32,366 nucleotides of DNA from Bacteroidota bacterium. Lineage in GTDB: Bacteria > Bacteroidota > Bacteroidia > Bacteroidales > FEN-979. The notes beneath the pieces were generated by a model. That model was not told the origin of the DNA. It saw only the letters and a program-made list of their open reading frames with translations, and did not search any database. The number at the start of each line of letters is the position of its first letter. The stretch's first letter is position 1. Shown here one piece after another: positions 1 through 8,320 of the stretch. The DNA lies in contig VGGL01000023.1 of the NCBI GenBank assembly GCA_016868575.1, positions 1-32,366 on the forward strand, written 5' to 3'. The position numbers and the translations under genes were made by a program.

Positions 1-835
1 TGATCGTTGCTGATTTACCAATTCCCCTTTTCATGGATTGAAGGATGTGGTCACTGATATGCTGGACAGGGATATCGAGATATTTACAGACCTTCGGATG
101 ACGTTGCATCACATTTAGAAGTTCCAGGGGAAAATCGGCCGGATAGGCATAGTGGAGTCTGATCCGCTTGAGTTGCCTGATCTCAGCCAAGCGATGGACA
201 AGTTCAGCGATCTTTCTTTTTCCGTAAAGGTCAACGCCGTAATATGTCAGATCCTGGGCGATGAGCATTAATTCCCTGACGCCTCCTGATGCAAGCATTT
301 CAGCTTCTTCCACAAGAGATTCCAGGGTACGGGATACATGTTTCCCACGGATCAGCGGAATGGTGCAAAAGGAACAACGCCGGTTACACCCTTCCGATGT
401 CTTCAGATAAGCCGTGTGTTTTGGCGTAAATGGCACCCGCTCAACCAGGTGATGGGCATCATACCGGTTAGTTAGGCTTCTCATAACATCGACCATCTTA
501 TTGGCGCCAAACACCTCATCGATCTCGGGTATTTCCTCCCGGATTTCCGTGGCATAAAGTTCGGTCAGGCAGCCCATCACGATCAGTTTTGCAATTTTGC
601 CTCCACGTCTGAGCCTGGCGAGGTTCAGGATGGTATCGATGGATTCTTCCTTGGCATCGTGGATAAAGCCGCAAGTGTTCACAATGACAATATCACCCGG
701 ATTGATTTTCCGCTCATGTACAAGAGAAAATCCTGTTTGCGCCAATCGTCCTGCGAGAACCTCAGAATCGACAATATTTTTGGCGCATCCGAGGGTGATA
801 ATATTGATACGCCGGTGGGTATTAGGGTGTCTCAA
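1..835 (-). CDS. rimO: Ribosomal protein S12 methylthiotransferase RimO (partial, runs off the left edge)
   Basis: Reverse-strand translation from a TTG start at 835: LRHPNTHRRINIITLGCAKNIVDSEVLAGRLAQTGFSLVHERK...NTCGFIHDAKEESI...TSEGCNRRCSFCTIPLIRGKHVSR, with the MTTase N-terminal domain and radical SAM CxxxCxxC. Absent from the ORF track because it lacks an ATG and is truncated. Confidence 0.93.
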   Translation of the reverse strand, partial: MRHPNTHRRINIITLGCAKNIVDSEVLAGRLAQTGFSLVHERKINPGDIVIVNTCGFIHDAKEESIDTILNLARLRRGGKIAKLIVMGCLTELYATEIREEIPEIDEVFGANKMVDVMRSLTNRYDAHHLVERVPFTPKHTAYLKTSEGCNRRCSFCTIPLIRGKHVSRTLESLVEEAEMLASGGVRELMLIAQDLTYYGVDLYGKRKIAELVHRLAEIRQLKRIRLHYAYPADFPLELLNVMQRHPKVCKYLDIPVQHISDHILQSMKRGIGKSATI

Positions 836-1794
836 GGGGTTGACTGACTGAAAAGGCTGTCGACAAATTCCATCTTGTTGAAAATCTGGAGGTCTTCCAT
901 CCCCTCTCCTATTCCGATGTATTTGACCGGTATTTTAAACTGATCGGAAATGCCGATGACCACCCCACCTTTGGCGGTGCCATCGAGTTTGGTAAGGGCG
1001 ATGGCGTTGACCTCTGTTGCTGAGATGAATTGCCGTGCCTGTTCGAAGGCATTCTGTCCGGTAGAGGCATCCAGGACGAGCAGCGCTTCGTGGGGTGCAC
1101 CCGGGATCAGCTTCTGCATCACCTTTCTCACCTTGGAGAGTTCATTCATCAGGTTCACCTTGTTGTGAAGCCGGCCTGCCGTATCGATGATCACCACATC
1201 TGCCTCCCGCGAAATGGCTGATTTGAGTGTATCAAAGGCGACCGATGCCGGATCTGATCCCATGGACTGGTAGACGATTGGGACTCCCGCTCTTTCGCTC
1301 CATATCTTCAATTGGTCGATGGCAGCAGCACGGAAGGTATCGGCAGCGCCAATCAAGACCGATTTCCCTTTGGTTCTGAATTGGTAGGCCAGTTTTCCGA
1401 TGGTTGTTGTTTTTCCAACCCCATTCACCCCAACTACCATGATCACATAGGGTTTAATCCCTTCAGGGACGGAGAGTTCGATCAGGTCGGTTGTATTGTT
1501 TTCTGCAAGAAGGGCAGCGATCTCTTCCTTCAGGATTTCGTGCAATTCAGAGGTGTTCATGTATTTATCCCTGGCCACGCGTTGCTGAATGCGCTCGATG
1601 ATCCGGAGGGACGTTTCGACACCCACATCAGAGGAAACCAGGATCTCTTCCAGGTTGTCCAGCACTTCATCGTCAACCTGCGATTTACCAACGATGGCGC
1701 GGGATATCCTGGAAAAGACCGATGTCTTGGTCTTCTCCAACCCTTTATTCAGGTTTTCTTTCTTGTCTTTGGAAAATATGGATAACCAGCCCAT
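832..1794 (-). CDS. ftsY: Signal recognition particle receptor FtsY
   Basis: 320 aa; GVNGVGKTTTIGKLA P-loop, DTAGRLHNKVNLMNEL, TKLDGTAKGG, GIGEGMEDLQIF: SRP GTPase NG domain. Confidence 0.97.
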   Translation of the reverse strand: MGWLSIFSKDKKENLNKGLEKTKTSVFSRISRAIVGKSQVDDEVLDNLEEILVSSDVGVETSLRIIERIQQRVARDKYMNTSELHEILKEEIAALLAENNTTDLIELSVPEGIKPYVIMVVGVNGVGKTTTIGKLAYQFRTKGKSVLIGAADTFRAAAIDQLKIWSERAGVPIVYQSMGSDPASVAFDTLKSAISREADVVIIDTAGRLHNKVNLMNELSKVRKVMQKLIPGAPHEALLVLDASTGQNAFEQARQFISATEVNAIALTKLDGTAKGGVVIGISDQFKIPVKYIGIGEGMEDLQIFNKMEFVDSLFSQSTP

Positions 1795-1865
1795 GTGTCA
1801 GCAGTTAGACAAAAAAAGCTTTTTCCTGCGGAAGAAAAAGCTTTGTTGTTCGCTTGGAAAATGAT

Positions 1866-2027
1866 CTACCGGTTATATTCGCCGGCAATAAACTCTTTCA
1901 CCTTGTCGTTTGGCACAACAGTCTCTTTAAAAACATAGGCGCCGGTTTTGGGCGACTTAACCATCCGGATCACTTTCGCGAAGTCTTTTCCGGAACTCTG
2001 CAGGGTAGCAACTACTTTCTTTGCCAT
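1866..2027 (-). CDS. DUF4295 family protein (53 aa)
   Basis: Reverse-strand ORF MAKKVVATLQSSGKDFAKVIRMVKSPKTGAYVFKETVVPNDKVKEFIAGEYNR*, between rpmG and ftsY as usual in Bacteroidetes. Below the ORF track size cutoff. Confidence 0.9.
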   Translation of the reverse strand: MAKKVVATLQSSGKDFAKVIRMVKSPKTGAYVFKETVVPNDKVKEFIAGEYNR

Positions 2028-2036
2028 ATCTCAATA

Positions 2037-2225
2037 CTATTTGATTTCTTTATGAATGGTCATCTTCTTCAGAACGGGGTTGTACTTCTTGATCTCCAGC
2101 CGTTCCGGTGTGTTTTTCTTGTTTTTAGTGGTGATATATCTCGACGTTCCCGGCATACCACTGGTTTTGTGTTCGGTACATTCCAGGATCACCTGAATTC
2201 GTTGATCTTTACTCTTCTTTGCCAT
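2037..2225 (-). CDS. rpmG: 50S ribosomal protein L33
   Basis: 62 aa [63 protein letters not shown]33 signature. Confidence 0.96.
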   Translation of the reverse strand: MAKKSKDQRIQVILECTEHKTSGMPGTSRYITTKNKKNTPERLEIKKYNPVLKKMTIHKEIK

Positions 2226-2245
2226 GTCCTGATAATTTTGGACTG

Positions 2246-2253
2246 CAAAAGTA
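2246..2253 (-). promoter_or_regulatory. Candidate Bacteroidetes -7 box (TACTTTTG, consensus TAnnTTTG) upstream of rpmG
   Basis: Reverse strand TACTACTTTTGCAG about 20 nt upstream of the rpmG ATG. Confidence 0.45.
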
Positions 2254-2320
2254 GTAATATTATTCGAAATGAGAAATAGTATCCATTAAATATTATGCAA
2301 ACCATTACTTTTACACCCCG

Positions 2321-3220
2321 ATGAACTGGACTCCCTACATCAGAGGTTTTGAAAGCTACCTGAAACTGGAGAAATCCTTATCAGGTAATTCAGTGGAAGC
2401 TTATGTTCACGATGTCGAAAAACTGGTGCAGTATTTCGAAGCCCGGAATGTAAGTCCAACACCAGCTGAAGTAACACTTGATGATCTGCACGGTTTTATC
2501 AAGTGGATCAACGAGTTATGCATGACTTCCCGAACCCAGGCCAGGGTAATTTCGGGTATCAGGGCATTCTATAAATATTTGATCATTGAAAACCTCTCCA
2601 TCAAGGATCCAACCGAATTGCTCGAATCTCCGAAGATCGGGCGCAAGCTTCCGGTCACCCTGAACCTGGAAGAGATCAATGCCCTGATCGCAGCCATTGA
2701 CCTTTCAAAATCGGATGGAGAGCGCAACAAAGCTATCCTGGAAACCTTGTATGGTTGCGGGCTTCGGGTTTCAGAGCTGACCGACCTGAGAATTTCCAAT
2801 ATCTACCCCAAGGAAGGGTTTCTCCGTGTAATCGGTAAAGGCAACAAAGAACGGCTGGTTCCTGTGGGTGGCACGGCGCTCAGACAATTACAACGGTATA
2901 TTCATGAAGTGCGGGTTCATGTCCCGGTTAAGAAGTCATTTGAAAACCATGTATTCCTGAACCAGCGAGGTTACAAACTCAGCAGGGAATACATTTACAT
3001 GATGATCAGGGATCTGGCACAAAAGGCAGGTATCCGGAAAAAAGTCGGGCCCCATACGTTCCGTCACTCCTTTGCCACACATCTGGTGGAAGGAGGCGCT
3101 GACCTCCGGGCTGTCCAGGAGATGCTTGGGCATGCCTCCATAACAACAACCGAGATTTACACCCATCTTGACCGCGACTACTTGAGAACGACTATTCTTC
3201 AGCATCATCCGAGGGGTTAG
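2321..3220 (+). CDS. xerD: Site-specific tyrosine recombinase XerC/XerD
   Basis: 299 aa; N-terminal SAM-like domain; YGCGLRVSELTDL, HTFRHSFATHLVEGGADLRAVQEMLGHASITTTEIYTHLD catalytic motifs. Confidence 0.93.
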   Translation: MNWTPYIRGFESYLKLEKSLSGNSVEAYVHDVEKLVQYFEARNVSPTPAEVTLDDLHGFIKWINELCMTSRTQARVISGIRAFYKYLIIENLSIKDPTELLESPKIGRKLPVTLNLEEINALIAAIDLSKSDGERNKAILETLYGCGLRVSELTDLRISNIYPKEGFLRVIGKGNKERLVPVGGTALRQLQRYIHEVRVHVPVKKSFENHVFLNQRGYKLSREYIYMMIRDLAQKAGIRKKVGPHTFRHSFATHLVEGGADLRAVQEMLGHASITTTEIYTHLDRDYLRTTILQHHPRG

Positions 3221-3222
3221 GA

Positions 3223-3267
3223 CAATTATCAATTATCAATTATCAATTATCAATTATCAATTATCAA
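3223..3267. repeat. Heptamer tandem repeat (CAATTAT)x6 + CAA
   Basis: Perfect 7-bp period seen directly; starts 3 bp after the end of xerD. Confidence 0.97.
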
Positions 3268-3323
3268 GGATCAGTGATCAATGATCGGTCAGAATACTAT
3301 GAGGGGTTTGAAAATTAGTGGGA

Positions 3324-4142
3324 TTACTTGAAGGGGGAGTCGGGTTCCTTGGCCATATGGTTGTAAGCCATTTTGCTGATCCAGGACGGGAAGAATTTAT
3401 TCAGCAAGACGGTGAGTTTGCCTTCCTTGAAAGTAAGGATGAGGCTGTTTTTTCTTTTTTCGATAGCGCAGATGATAAGAGTGGCGACTTTTTCCGGTGT
3501 CATCATCTTCGATTCATTCCTTGGGGTTTCACCCTGGTTTGATCCATTGGCAGTAAGGGCTGTTTTCCGAATATTGGTAGAGGTAAATCCGGGAGCAGCA
3601 ACCAACACATGAAGTCCCTTGTATTGATTCTCACACCTGACCGTATCCAGGAATCCCCTGACTGCAAATTTGGAAGCGGAATAGCCTGTCCTGCCCGGAA
3701 GTCCAACATATCCGGCAATGGAGATCACCCCTACCAGTGATCCTTTCGAGTGCAGAAGGTATGGAAGGGCATATTTACTGCAGTAGACGGTACCCCAGAA
3801 GTTCACATCCATCAATTGATGCAGCACACGCAGATCAACCGCCTCAAATACCGCCCGCATGGAGATCCCGGCGTTGTTGATCAGCACATCAATGATCCCA
3901 AACCGTTCGACTGTTGTCTCGATCAATTTCCGGCATTCATCTTCCCTGGTCACATCGGTAGGCACCATGATCACTTCGGAGGACATCTTTCTGGCTGCTT
4001 CGGTGACTTCCCTCAGCTTTTCTGCGTCCCTGTCGGCCAGCGCCAGCCGGCATGACAGCTGTGCAAAGTGTATTGCCAGCGCCCTTCCAATGCCGGATGC
4101 ACCGCCGGTGATGATCACCACTTTTCCTTTCCAATCCATCAT
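3324..4142 (-). CDS. Short-chain dehydrogenase/reductase (SDR)
   Basis: 272 aa; VVIITGGASGIGRALA Rossmann motif, NNAGIS, SIAGYVGLPGRTGYSASKFA (S..YxxxK). Confidence 0.93.
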   Translation of the reverse strand: MMDWKGKVVIITGGASGIGRALAIHFAQLSCRLALADRDAEKLREVTEAARKMSSEVIMVPTDVTREDECRKLIETTVERFGIIDVLINNAGISMRAVFEAVDLRVLHQLMDVNFWGTVYCSKYALPYLLHSKGSLVGVISIAGYVGLPGRTGYSASKFAVRGFLDTVRCENQYKGLHVLVAAPGFTSTNIRKTALTANGSNQGETPRNESKMMTPEKVATLIICAIEKRKNSLILTFKEGKLTVLLNKFFPSWISKMAYNHMAKEPDSPFK

Positions 4143-4218
4143 GTAGCCTGTTGGTTTTGGAGGCCAAACATACCGCTTTTTCCGGAATTCTTTATACTTT
4201 TAGCTGCTGTTTTTAAAC

Positions 4219-5409
4219 ATGGAATTACCAGATCTGTTTCGGCTTTACCTGGGGCTTCCTTCCAAAAAGCCCATGATGCTTGAGATTGAACGAGCAGAAG
4301 GGATCTATTTATTTGGTCCGGGAGGGAAAAGGTATTTTGATCTTGTCTCCGGAGTCTCTGTGTGTAATACCGGTCACCGGCATCCGGAGGTGATAGAAGC
4401 CATACGTCTGCAGATGGATGCATACCTCCATGTGATGGTTTACGGGGAGTTTGTCCAATCTCCTCAAGTCAGGTTTGCCGAGCTGCTGGCTAAACAACTT
4501 CCTGGTTCGCTTTCCTCAGTCTATTTCGTAAATAGCGGCAGTGAAGCCATCGAAGGGGCAATGAAACTGGCCAAGCGGGTGACGGGACGCACCGGGATGA
4601 TCTCCTTCCGGAATGCCTATCATGGCAGCACACAAGGGGCTTTGAGTATTCTGGGAGATGAGCACTGGAAGACCTCTTTTCGCCCGCTGATCCCCGACAC
4701 CATGCTGATTCGCTTCAACCATAAGGATGACCTGCAGTGTATTACGGAACGAACTGCCTGTGTGGTTGCAGAAGTGGTCCAGGCAGAAGCAGGTGTCATC
4801 CTTCCGGAGGATGGTTACCTGCAAGCGCTTGCACTGCGTTGCATAGAAACCGGTACTTTGCTGGTTCTCGATGAGGTTCAGACCGGCTTTGGCCGATGCG
4901 GTTCCCTTTTTGCATTTGAAAAATATGGGATCATCCCCGATATCCTGGTTATCGCCAAGGGGATGGGTGGCGGCATGCCATTGGGCGCATTCATTGCATC
5001 CAGAGAGATCATGGATGCCCTCACTTTTAATCCGGAACTTGGCCATATCACTACCTTCGGCGGGCATCCTGTGTCGTGCGCTGCAGGATTGGCAAATTTG
5101 CAGGTTATCTTACACGATCGTCTGGCTTTGGGAGCAGAACAGAAGGGAAAAATATTCTTTGATCTATTGTCAGGTCACCCGGCAATCAAAGAGATCAGAT
5201 TCAGTGGACTCATGCTGGGTGTTGAATTGGAAAGTGCCGCAATGACGAGCAAATTGTGGAGCTTGCTCACTGAACATGGCGTCATCATTGACTGGTATCT
5301 CTTCAGTCCGACCACTTTCAGGATTTCCCCTCCCCTTACGATCAGCGCGGCGGAGATTTCCGAAGCATGCAGCATCATCAACCGTTGCCTGGATCAACTC
5401 ATCAAATAA
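4219..5409 (+). CDS. Class-III pyridoxal phosphate-dependent aminotransferase
   Basis: 396 aa; NSGSEAIEGAMKLAKRVTGR, LLVLDEVQTGFGRCGSLFAFEKYGIIPDILVIAKGMGGGMPLGAFIA. Confidence 0.94.
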   Translation: MELPDLFRLYLGLPSKKPMMLEIERAEGIYLFGPGGKRYFDLVSGVSVCNTGHRHPEVIEAIRLQMDAYLHVMVYGEFVQSPQVRFAELLAKQLPGSLSSVYFVNSGSEAIEGAMKLAKRVTGRTGMISFRNAYHGSTQGALSILGDEHWKTSFRPLIPDTMLIRFNHKDDLQCITERTACVVAEVVQAEAGVILPEDGYLQALALRCIETGTLLVLDEVQTGFGRCGSLFAFEKYGIIPDILVIAKGMGGGMPLGAFIASREIMDALTFNPELGHITTFGGHPVSCAAGLANLQVILHDRLALGAEQKGKIFFDLLSGHPAIKEIRFSGLMLGVELESAAMTSKLWSLLTEHGVIIDWYLFSPTTFRISPPLTISAAEISEACSIINRCLDQLIK

Positions 5410-5417
5410 TTTCAGTC

Positions 5418-6101
5418 ATGCCTGTGTACCAACTCTTCGATGAAATCTTCTTTCCCGACCCAAGTTATGCCCGGGAAGACGGACTTCTGGCGATAGGTGG
5501 TGACCTCAGCGTTGACCGGCTGTTGATGGCATATATGAAAGGGATCTTTCCCTGGTTTGAAGATGATGAGCAGATCCTTTGGTGGTCTCCCGATCCACGG
5601 TTTGTCCTCAAACTGGAAGATTTCAAGATACCTGAAAGCCTGGAACGTACGGTACGGAAACATAAGTTTACGGTATCTTTCGACACAGCATTCCAACAGG
5701 TGATCAGGCATTGCGCTACGATCAACCGCAAGGGTGAATTTGGCACCTGGATCACTCCGGGCATGGAGAGAGCCTATATCGCCCTGCATGAGGAAGGTTT
5801 TGCCCATAGTGTCGAGGCGTTCGATGGAAAAAAGCTGGTGGGCGGGTTGTATGGCGTTTCGATTGGTCGGGCTTTCTTTGGAGAATCGATGTTTCACGTT
5901 GAGCCGGATGCATCGAAGGTAGCGTTATATCACCTGGTGAAAAGGCTCCAACGGTGGAGGTTTCTTTTCATCGATTCACAAATAGAGACCGACCATATGA
6001 AGGGTTATGGAACGACCCATATTTCGAGAGATGCCTATCTGAAGCTTCTGGAAGAGGCGCTACGCTTTGATACACATGGTGGTAAATGGACAAATTGCTG
6101 A
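5418..6101 (+). CDS. aat: Leucyl/phenylalanyl-tRNA--protein transferase
   Basis: Starts MPVYQLFDEIFFPDPSYAREDGLLAIGGDLSVDRLLMAYMKGIFPWFEDDEQILWWSPDPR...FGESMFH...FIDSQIETDHMKGYG. The ORF track start at 5367 is upstream of the likely ATG at 5418. Confidence 0.95.
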   Translation: MPVYQLFDEIFFPDPSYAREDGLLAIGGDLSVDRLLMAYMKGIFPWFEDDEQILWWSPDPRFVLKLEDFKIPESLERTVRKHKFTVSFDTAFQQVIRHCATINRKGEFGTWITPGMERAYIALHEEGFAHSVEAFDGKKLVGGLYGVSIGRAFFGESMFHVEPDASKVALYHLVKRLQRWRFLFIDSQIETDHMKGYGTTHISRDAYLKLLEEALRFDTHGGKWTNC

Positions 6102-6105
6102 CAAG

Positions 6106-6576
6106 ATGGAACACAACGATTTCATGAAAGAGGCCATACGATTGGCTGAAGAGAATGCCACGAGCGGATTGGGCGGACCCTTTGGGGCTGTCGTTGTCAA
6201 GGATGGGAAGATCATCGCCACTGGCGTCAATACCGTGACTGGGACAAATGATCCAACGGCTCATGCGGAAGTTAATGCAATCAGGAATGCCTGTAAGGCG
6301 TTGTCGGATTACCGGTTGATTGGTTGTGATCTATATTCCAGTTGTGAGCCCTGCCCGATGTGCTTCGGGGCCATCTACTGGGCGCGGTTCAGGAAGGTTT
6401 TCTACGCTGCCACCCGCAAAGAAGCTGCCCAATCGGATTTTGATGATTCTTTCATCTATGATGAAATAAACCTCCCTTTTAACGAAAGAACGATACCTTT
6501 TGAGCATATTCCACATCCTGATTCGATCAAGCCTTTCAGGAAATGGGATGAGCATGAGGGGAAGAAGAGGTATTGA
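6106..6576 (+). CDS. Nucleoside/guanine deaminase (cytidine deaminase-like fold)
   Basis: GGPFGAVVVKDGKIIATGVN...THAE-type motif TAHAEVNAIR and SCEPCPMCFGAIYWARFRKVFYAA zinc motif. ATG at 6106 is preferred over 6067, which overlaps aat. Confidence 0.92.
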   Translation: MEHNDFMKEAIRLAEENATSGLGGPFGAVVVKDGKIIATGVNTVTGTNDPTAHAEVNAIRNACKALSDYRLIGCDLYSSCEPCPMCFGAIYWARFRKVFYAATRKEAAQSDFDDSFIYDEINLPFNERTIPFEHIPHPDSIKPFRKWDEHEGKKRY

Positions 6577-6614
6577 TATTCGAGATACGAAACCCGATAT
6601 TCGATTTTCGAAAT

Positions 6615-7826
6615 CTAAAACCCCAGTTTCTTTCTAATATTTTTCGGCACTGCATTCTTGTGAACCATGATATCCATGGTCTTGTATTCTACGAAAGGCT
6701 TTGATGCGTAGAAATATCCTTTGTAAGAGTTGCCATCGGTGCCCCAGCTGTTTTTAACAATATAATAGGTGCTGCCTTGCCGGTCGTTGGCCATGCCGGT
6801 GATGTGCATTCCGTGATCGTCAGTAGTCTGGTAATTATCGTAACCTTCCTGGTGCATTTCCTGGGTGATGGTTTTTTCCAGGCCGGGTTTTTCAAAGGTA
6901 TAGAGTTGCTTGTCCTTTTCGCTGTTGGAGAGCGCTTCCCAGCGAGATCTTTCGAGGTTGCTCAGTTCGGCGATGTTCTTCTCCGGGACAATGGCCACGC
7001 CATTTTTCCAGGAGAACCCCTTTTCACTGACATCTGCGCCCCAGGCAACTGTGTAGCCGGTGTTGATGGCGTTATCGATCACCTCGATCATTTCATTCAG
7101 CGGGACATTGTAGACCATCCCATGTGACCAATTATCAGGCAATTCAATCACAAACTGGGAATAAAACGGGTGATGGGTAAAAGATGCGATTTCCACGTAG
7201 TCATCCGGGTTGACGCCCAACATATCCGCAAACGAGCGGGGAGTGTATTCCTTTCCTTTATAAGTGAACTTCTCCGGGACTTCTCCGAGGTATGCATCCA
7301 GGATCCCCTGATAGCCTTTCATCCAGACGGGGGTGAGCTTCTTATTTTCATTTTTAATGACTCCTTCGAGGTAGGCTTTCAGCACTTCGTCCATCTCTCC
7401 GTGCACGTGGTCCTTCTCCCCGATTACCTTGCCGGAATAGACTTCCTCCGGGAGCATTCCATAGTTTTTGATAACATCTGTCACATCATGGAAGGCGCCG
7501 CCACCGGCGAAGTTGTTCGTGCCATGGTAGCGGACGTGCAGTTTCGCTTTATCTTCATAGGATTTCCGTACGCAGTACATATCCGAGAGATCGAAGGTAT
7601 CCTTTCCCATCCGGAGCAACTCGGATTCGATGAAAGAGATGGTGCTGAAACTCCAGCAGGTTCCGGAACGGTATTGGTTCTTTACCGGAGAGGCAGGTAA
7701 TTGTTTGATGACAGTAAATACATAACCGGAGTCCTTTTTGACTTCCTGGTTATCCTGTGCATTTGCATTTGATGATAGGGTCAGCAGGAAAGCCAGACCC
7801 AGGATGATGGTGATGAGCTTTTTCAT
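6615..7826 (-). CDS. Secreted C1B (bleomycin hydrolase/aminopeptidase C-like) cysteine peptidase
   Basis: 403 aa; signal peptide MKKLITIILGLAFLLTLSSNANAQ; QYRSGTCWSFSTISFIESELLRMG (catalytic Cys), DDHGMHITGMA (His), IVKNSWG (Asn). Confidence 0.92.
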   Translation of the reverse strand: MKKLITIILGLAFLLTLSSNANAQDNQEVKKDSGYVFTVIKQLPASPVKNQYRSGTCWSFSTISFIESELLRMGKDTFDLSDMYCVRKSYEDKAKLHVRYHGTNNFAGGGAFHDVTDVIKNYGMLPEEVYSGKVIGEKDHVHGEMDEVLKAYLEGVIKNENKKLTPVWMKGYQGILDAYLGEVPEKFTYKGKEYTPRSFADMLGVNPDDYVEIASFTHHPFYSQFVIELPDNWSHGMVYNVPLNEMIEVIDNAINTGYTVAWGADVSEKGFSWKNGVAIVPEKNIAELSNLERSRWEALSNSEKDKQLYTFEKPGLEKTITQEMHQEGYDNYQTTDDHGMHITGMANDRQGSTYYIVKNSWGTDGNSYKGYFYASKPFVEYKTMDIMVHKNAVPKNIRKKLGF

Positions 7827-7851
7827 ATGCTTTTTGATTTTGACTTTTCAC

Positions 7852-8199
7852 TTATTTGTGTCCTTTGCGCCTGACTTGGTGTCCTTTGTGGTTAAATAGA
7901 CATTTTCTTAACCACGAAGGACACGAAGTATTGCACAAAGGGCACGAAGGTGTTGTTTTGAATTTGGGAGCAAAGGTAGCAGGAAGACCGATTACAGGAA
8001 GGAAAATTTTGACGAAAGTTGCGTTTTCTCCGGTGTGTTGGGTGATAATGATAGGTTGATTCATCTCTTTAAAAAATACTATTTCTGAAGTAATACCAAT
8101 ATGTCCAATGAACAGTTTTAGAAATACGGGGATTTTTGATGACCCAAGTCTAATGGAATAAGATATATCATCTTCGTTCTTTCCTAAGAGTTCAAACAT
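7852..8199 (-). pseudogene. Probable truncated remnant of a PD-(D/E)XK-family protein, with a repeat-derived C-terminus
   Basis: N-terminus MFELLGKNEDDISYSIRLGSSKIPVFLKLFI resembles the start of PD-(D/E)XK (PDDEXK_4-like) proteins. The last ~30 aa (CNTSCPSWLRKCLFNHKGHQVRRKGHK) are read from the 7856-7948 repeat. Confidence 0.45.
7856..7948. repeat. Imperfect inverted repeat / long hairpin of the 'ttaaccacgaaggacacgaag' type
   Basis: Left arm 7856-7895 reverse-complements to TTAACCACAAAGGACACCAAGTCAGGCGCAAAGGACACAA; right arm from 7908 reads TTAACCACGAAGGACACGAAGTATTGCACAAAGGGCACGAA. Confidence 0.85.
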
Positions 8200-8320
8200 A
8201 CTATGTACCTGTTTTACGTAAATATATACATCACTTATAAAAAGGTTGTTTTTGACGTATTGTCAAAGGTTATAAATAATACAGGTTCAAGTATTATGAT
8301 TTTACACGAATATTTATGTC

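Noticed and set aside
1312-1785. 157-aa plus-strand ORF
   Set aside because: Antisense of ftsY.
2321-3220. xerD as integrase of a mobile element
   Set aside because: Sequence fits the chromosomal XerC/D type and it sits beside ribosomal/ftsY genes; no att sites or other element genes identified.
3223-3267. Possible CRISPR array
   Set aside because: Units are 7 bp with no spacers: a simple tandem repeat. No CRISPR or cas genes seen in the window.
4516-5067. 183-aa minus-strand ORF
   Set aside because: Antisense shadow of the class-III aminotransferase, which has clear family motifs.
7856-8059. 67-aa plus-strand ORF MCPLRLTWCPLWLNRHFLNHEGHEVLHKGHEG
   Set aside because: Translation of the intergenic hairpin repeat, not a gene.
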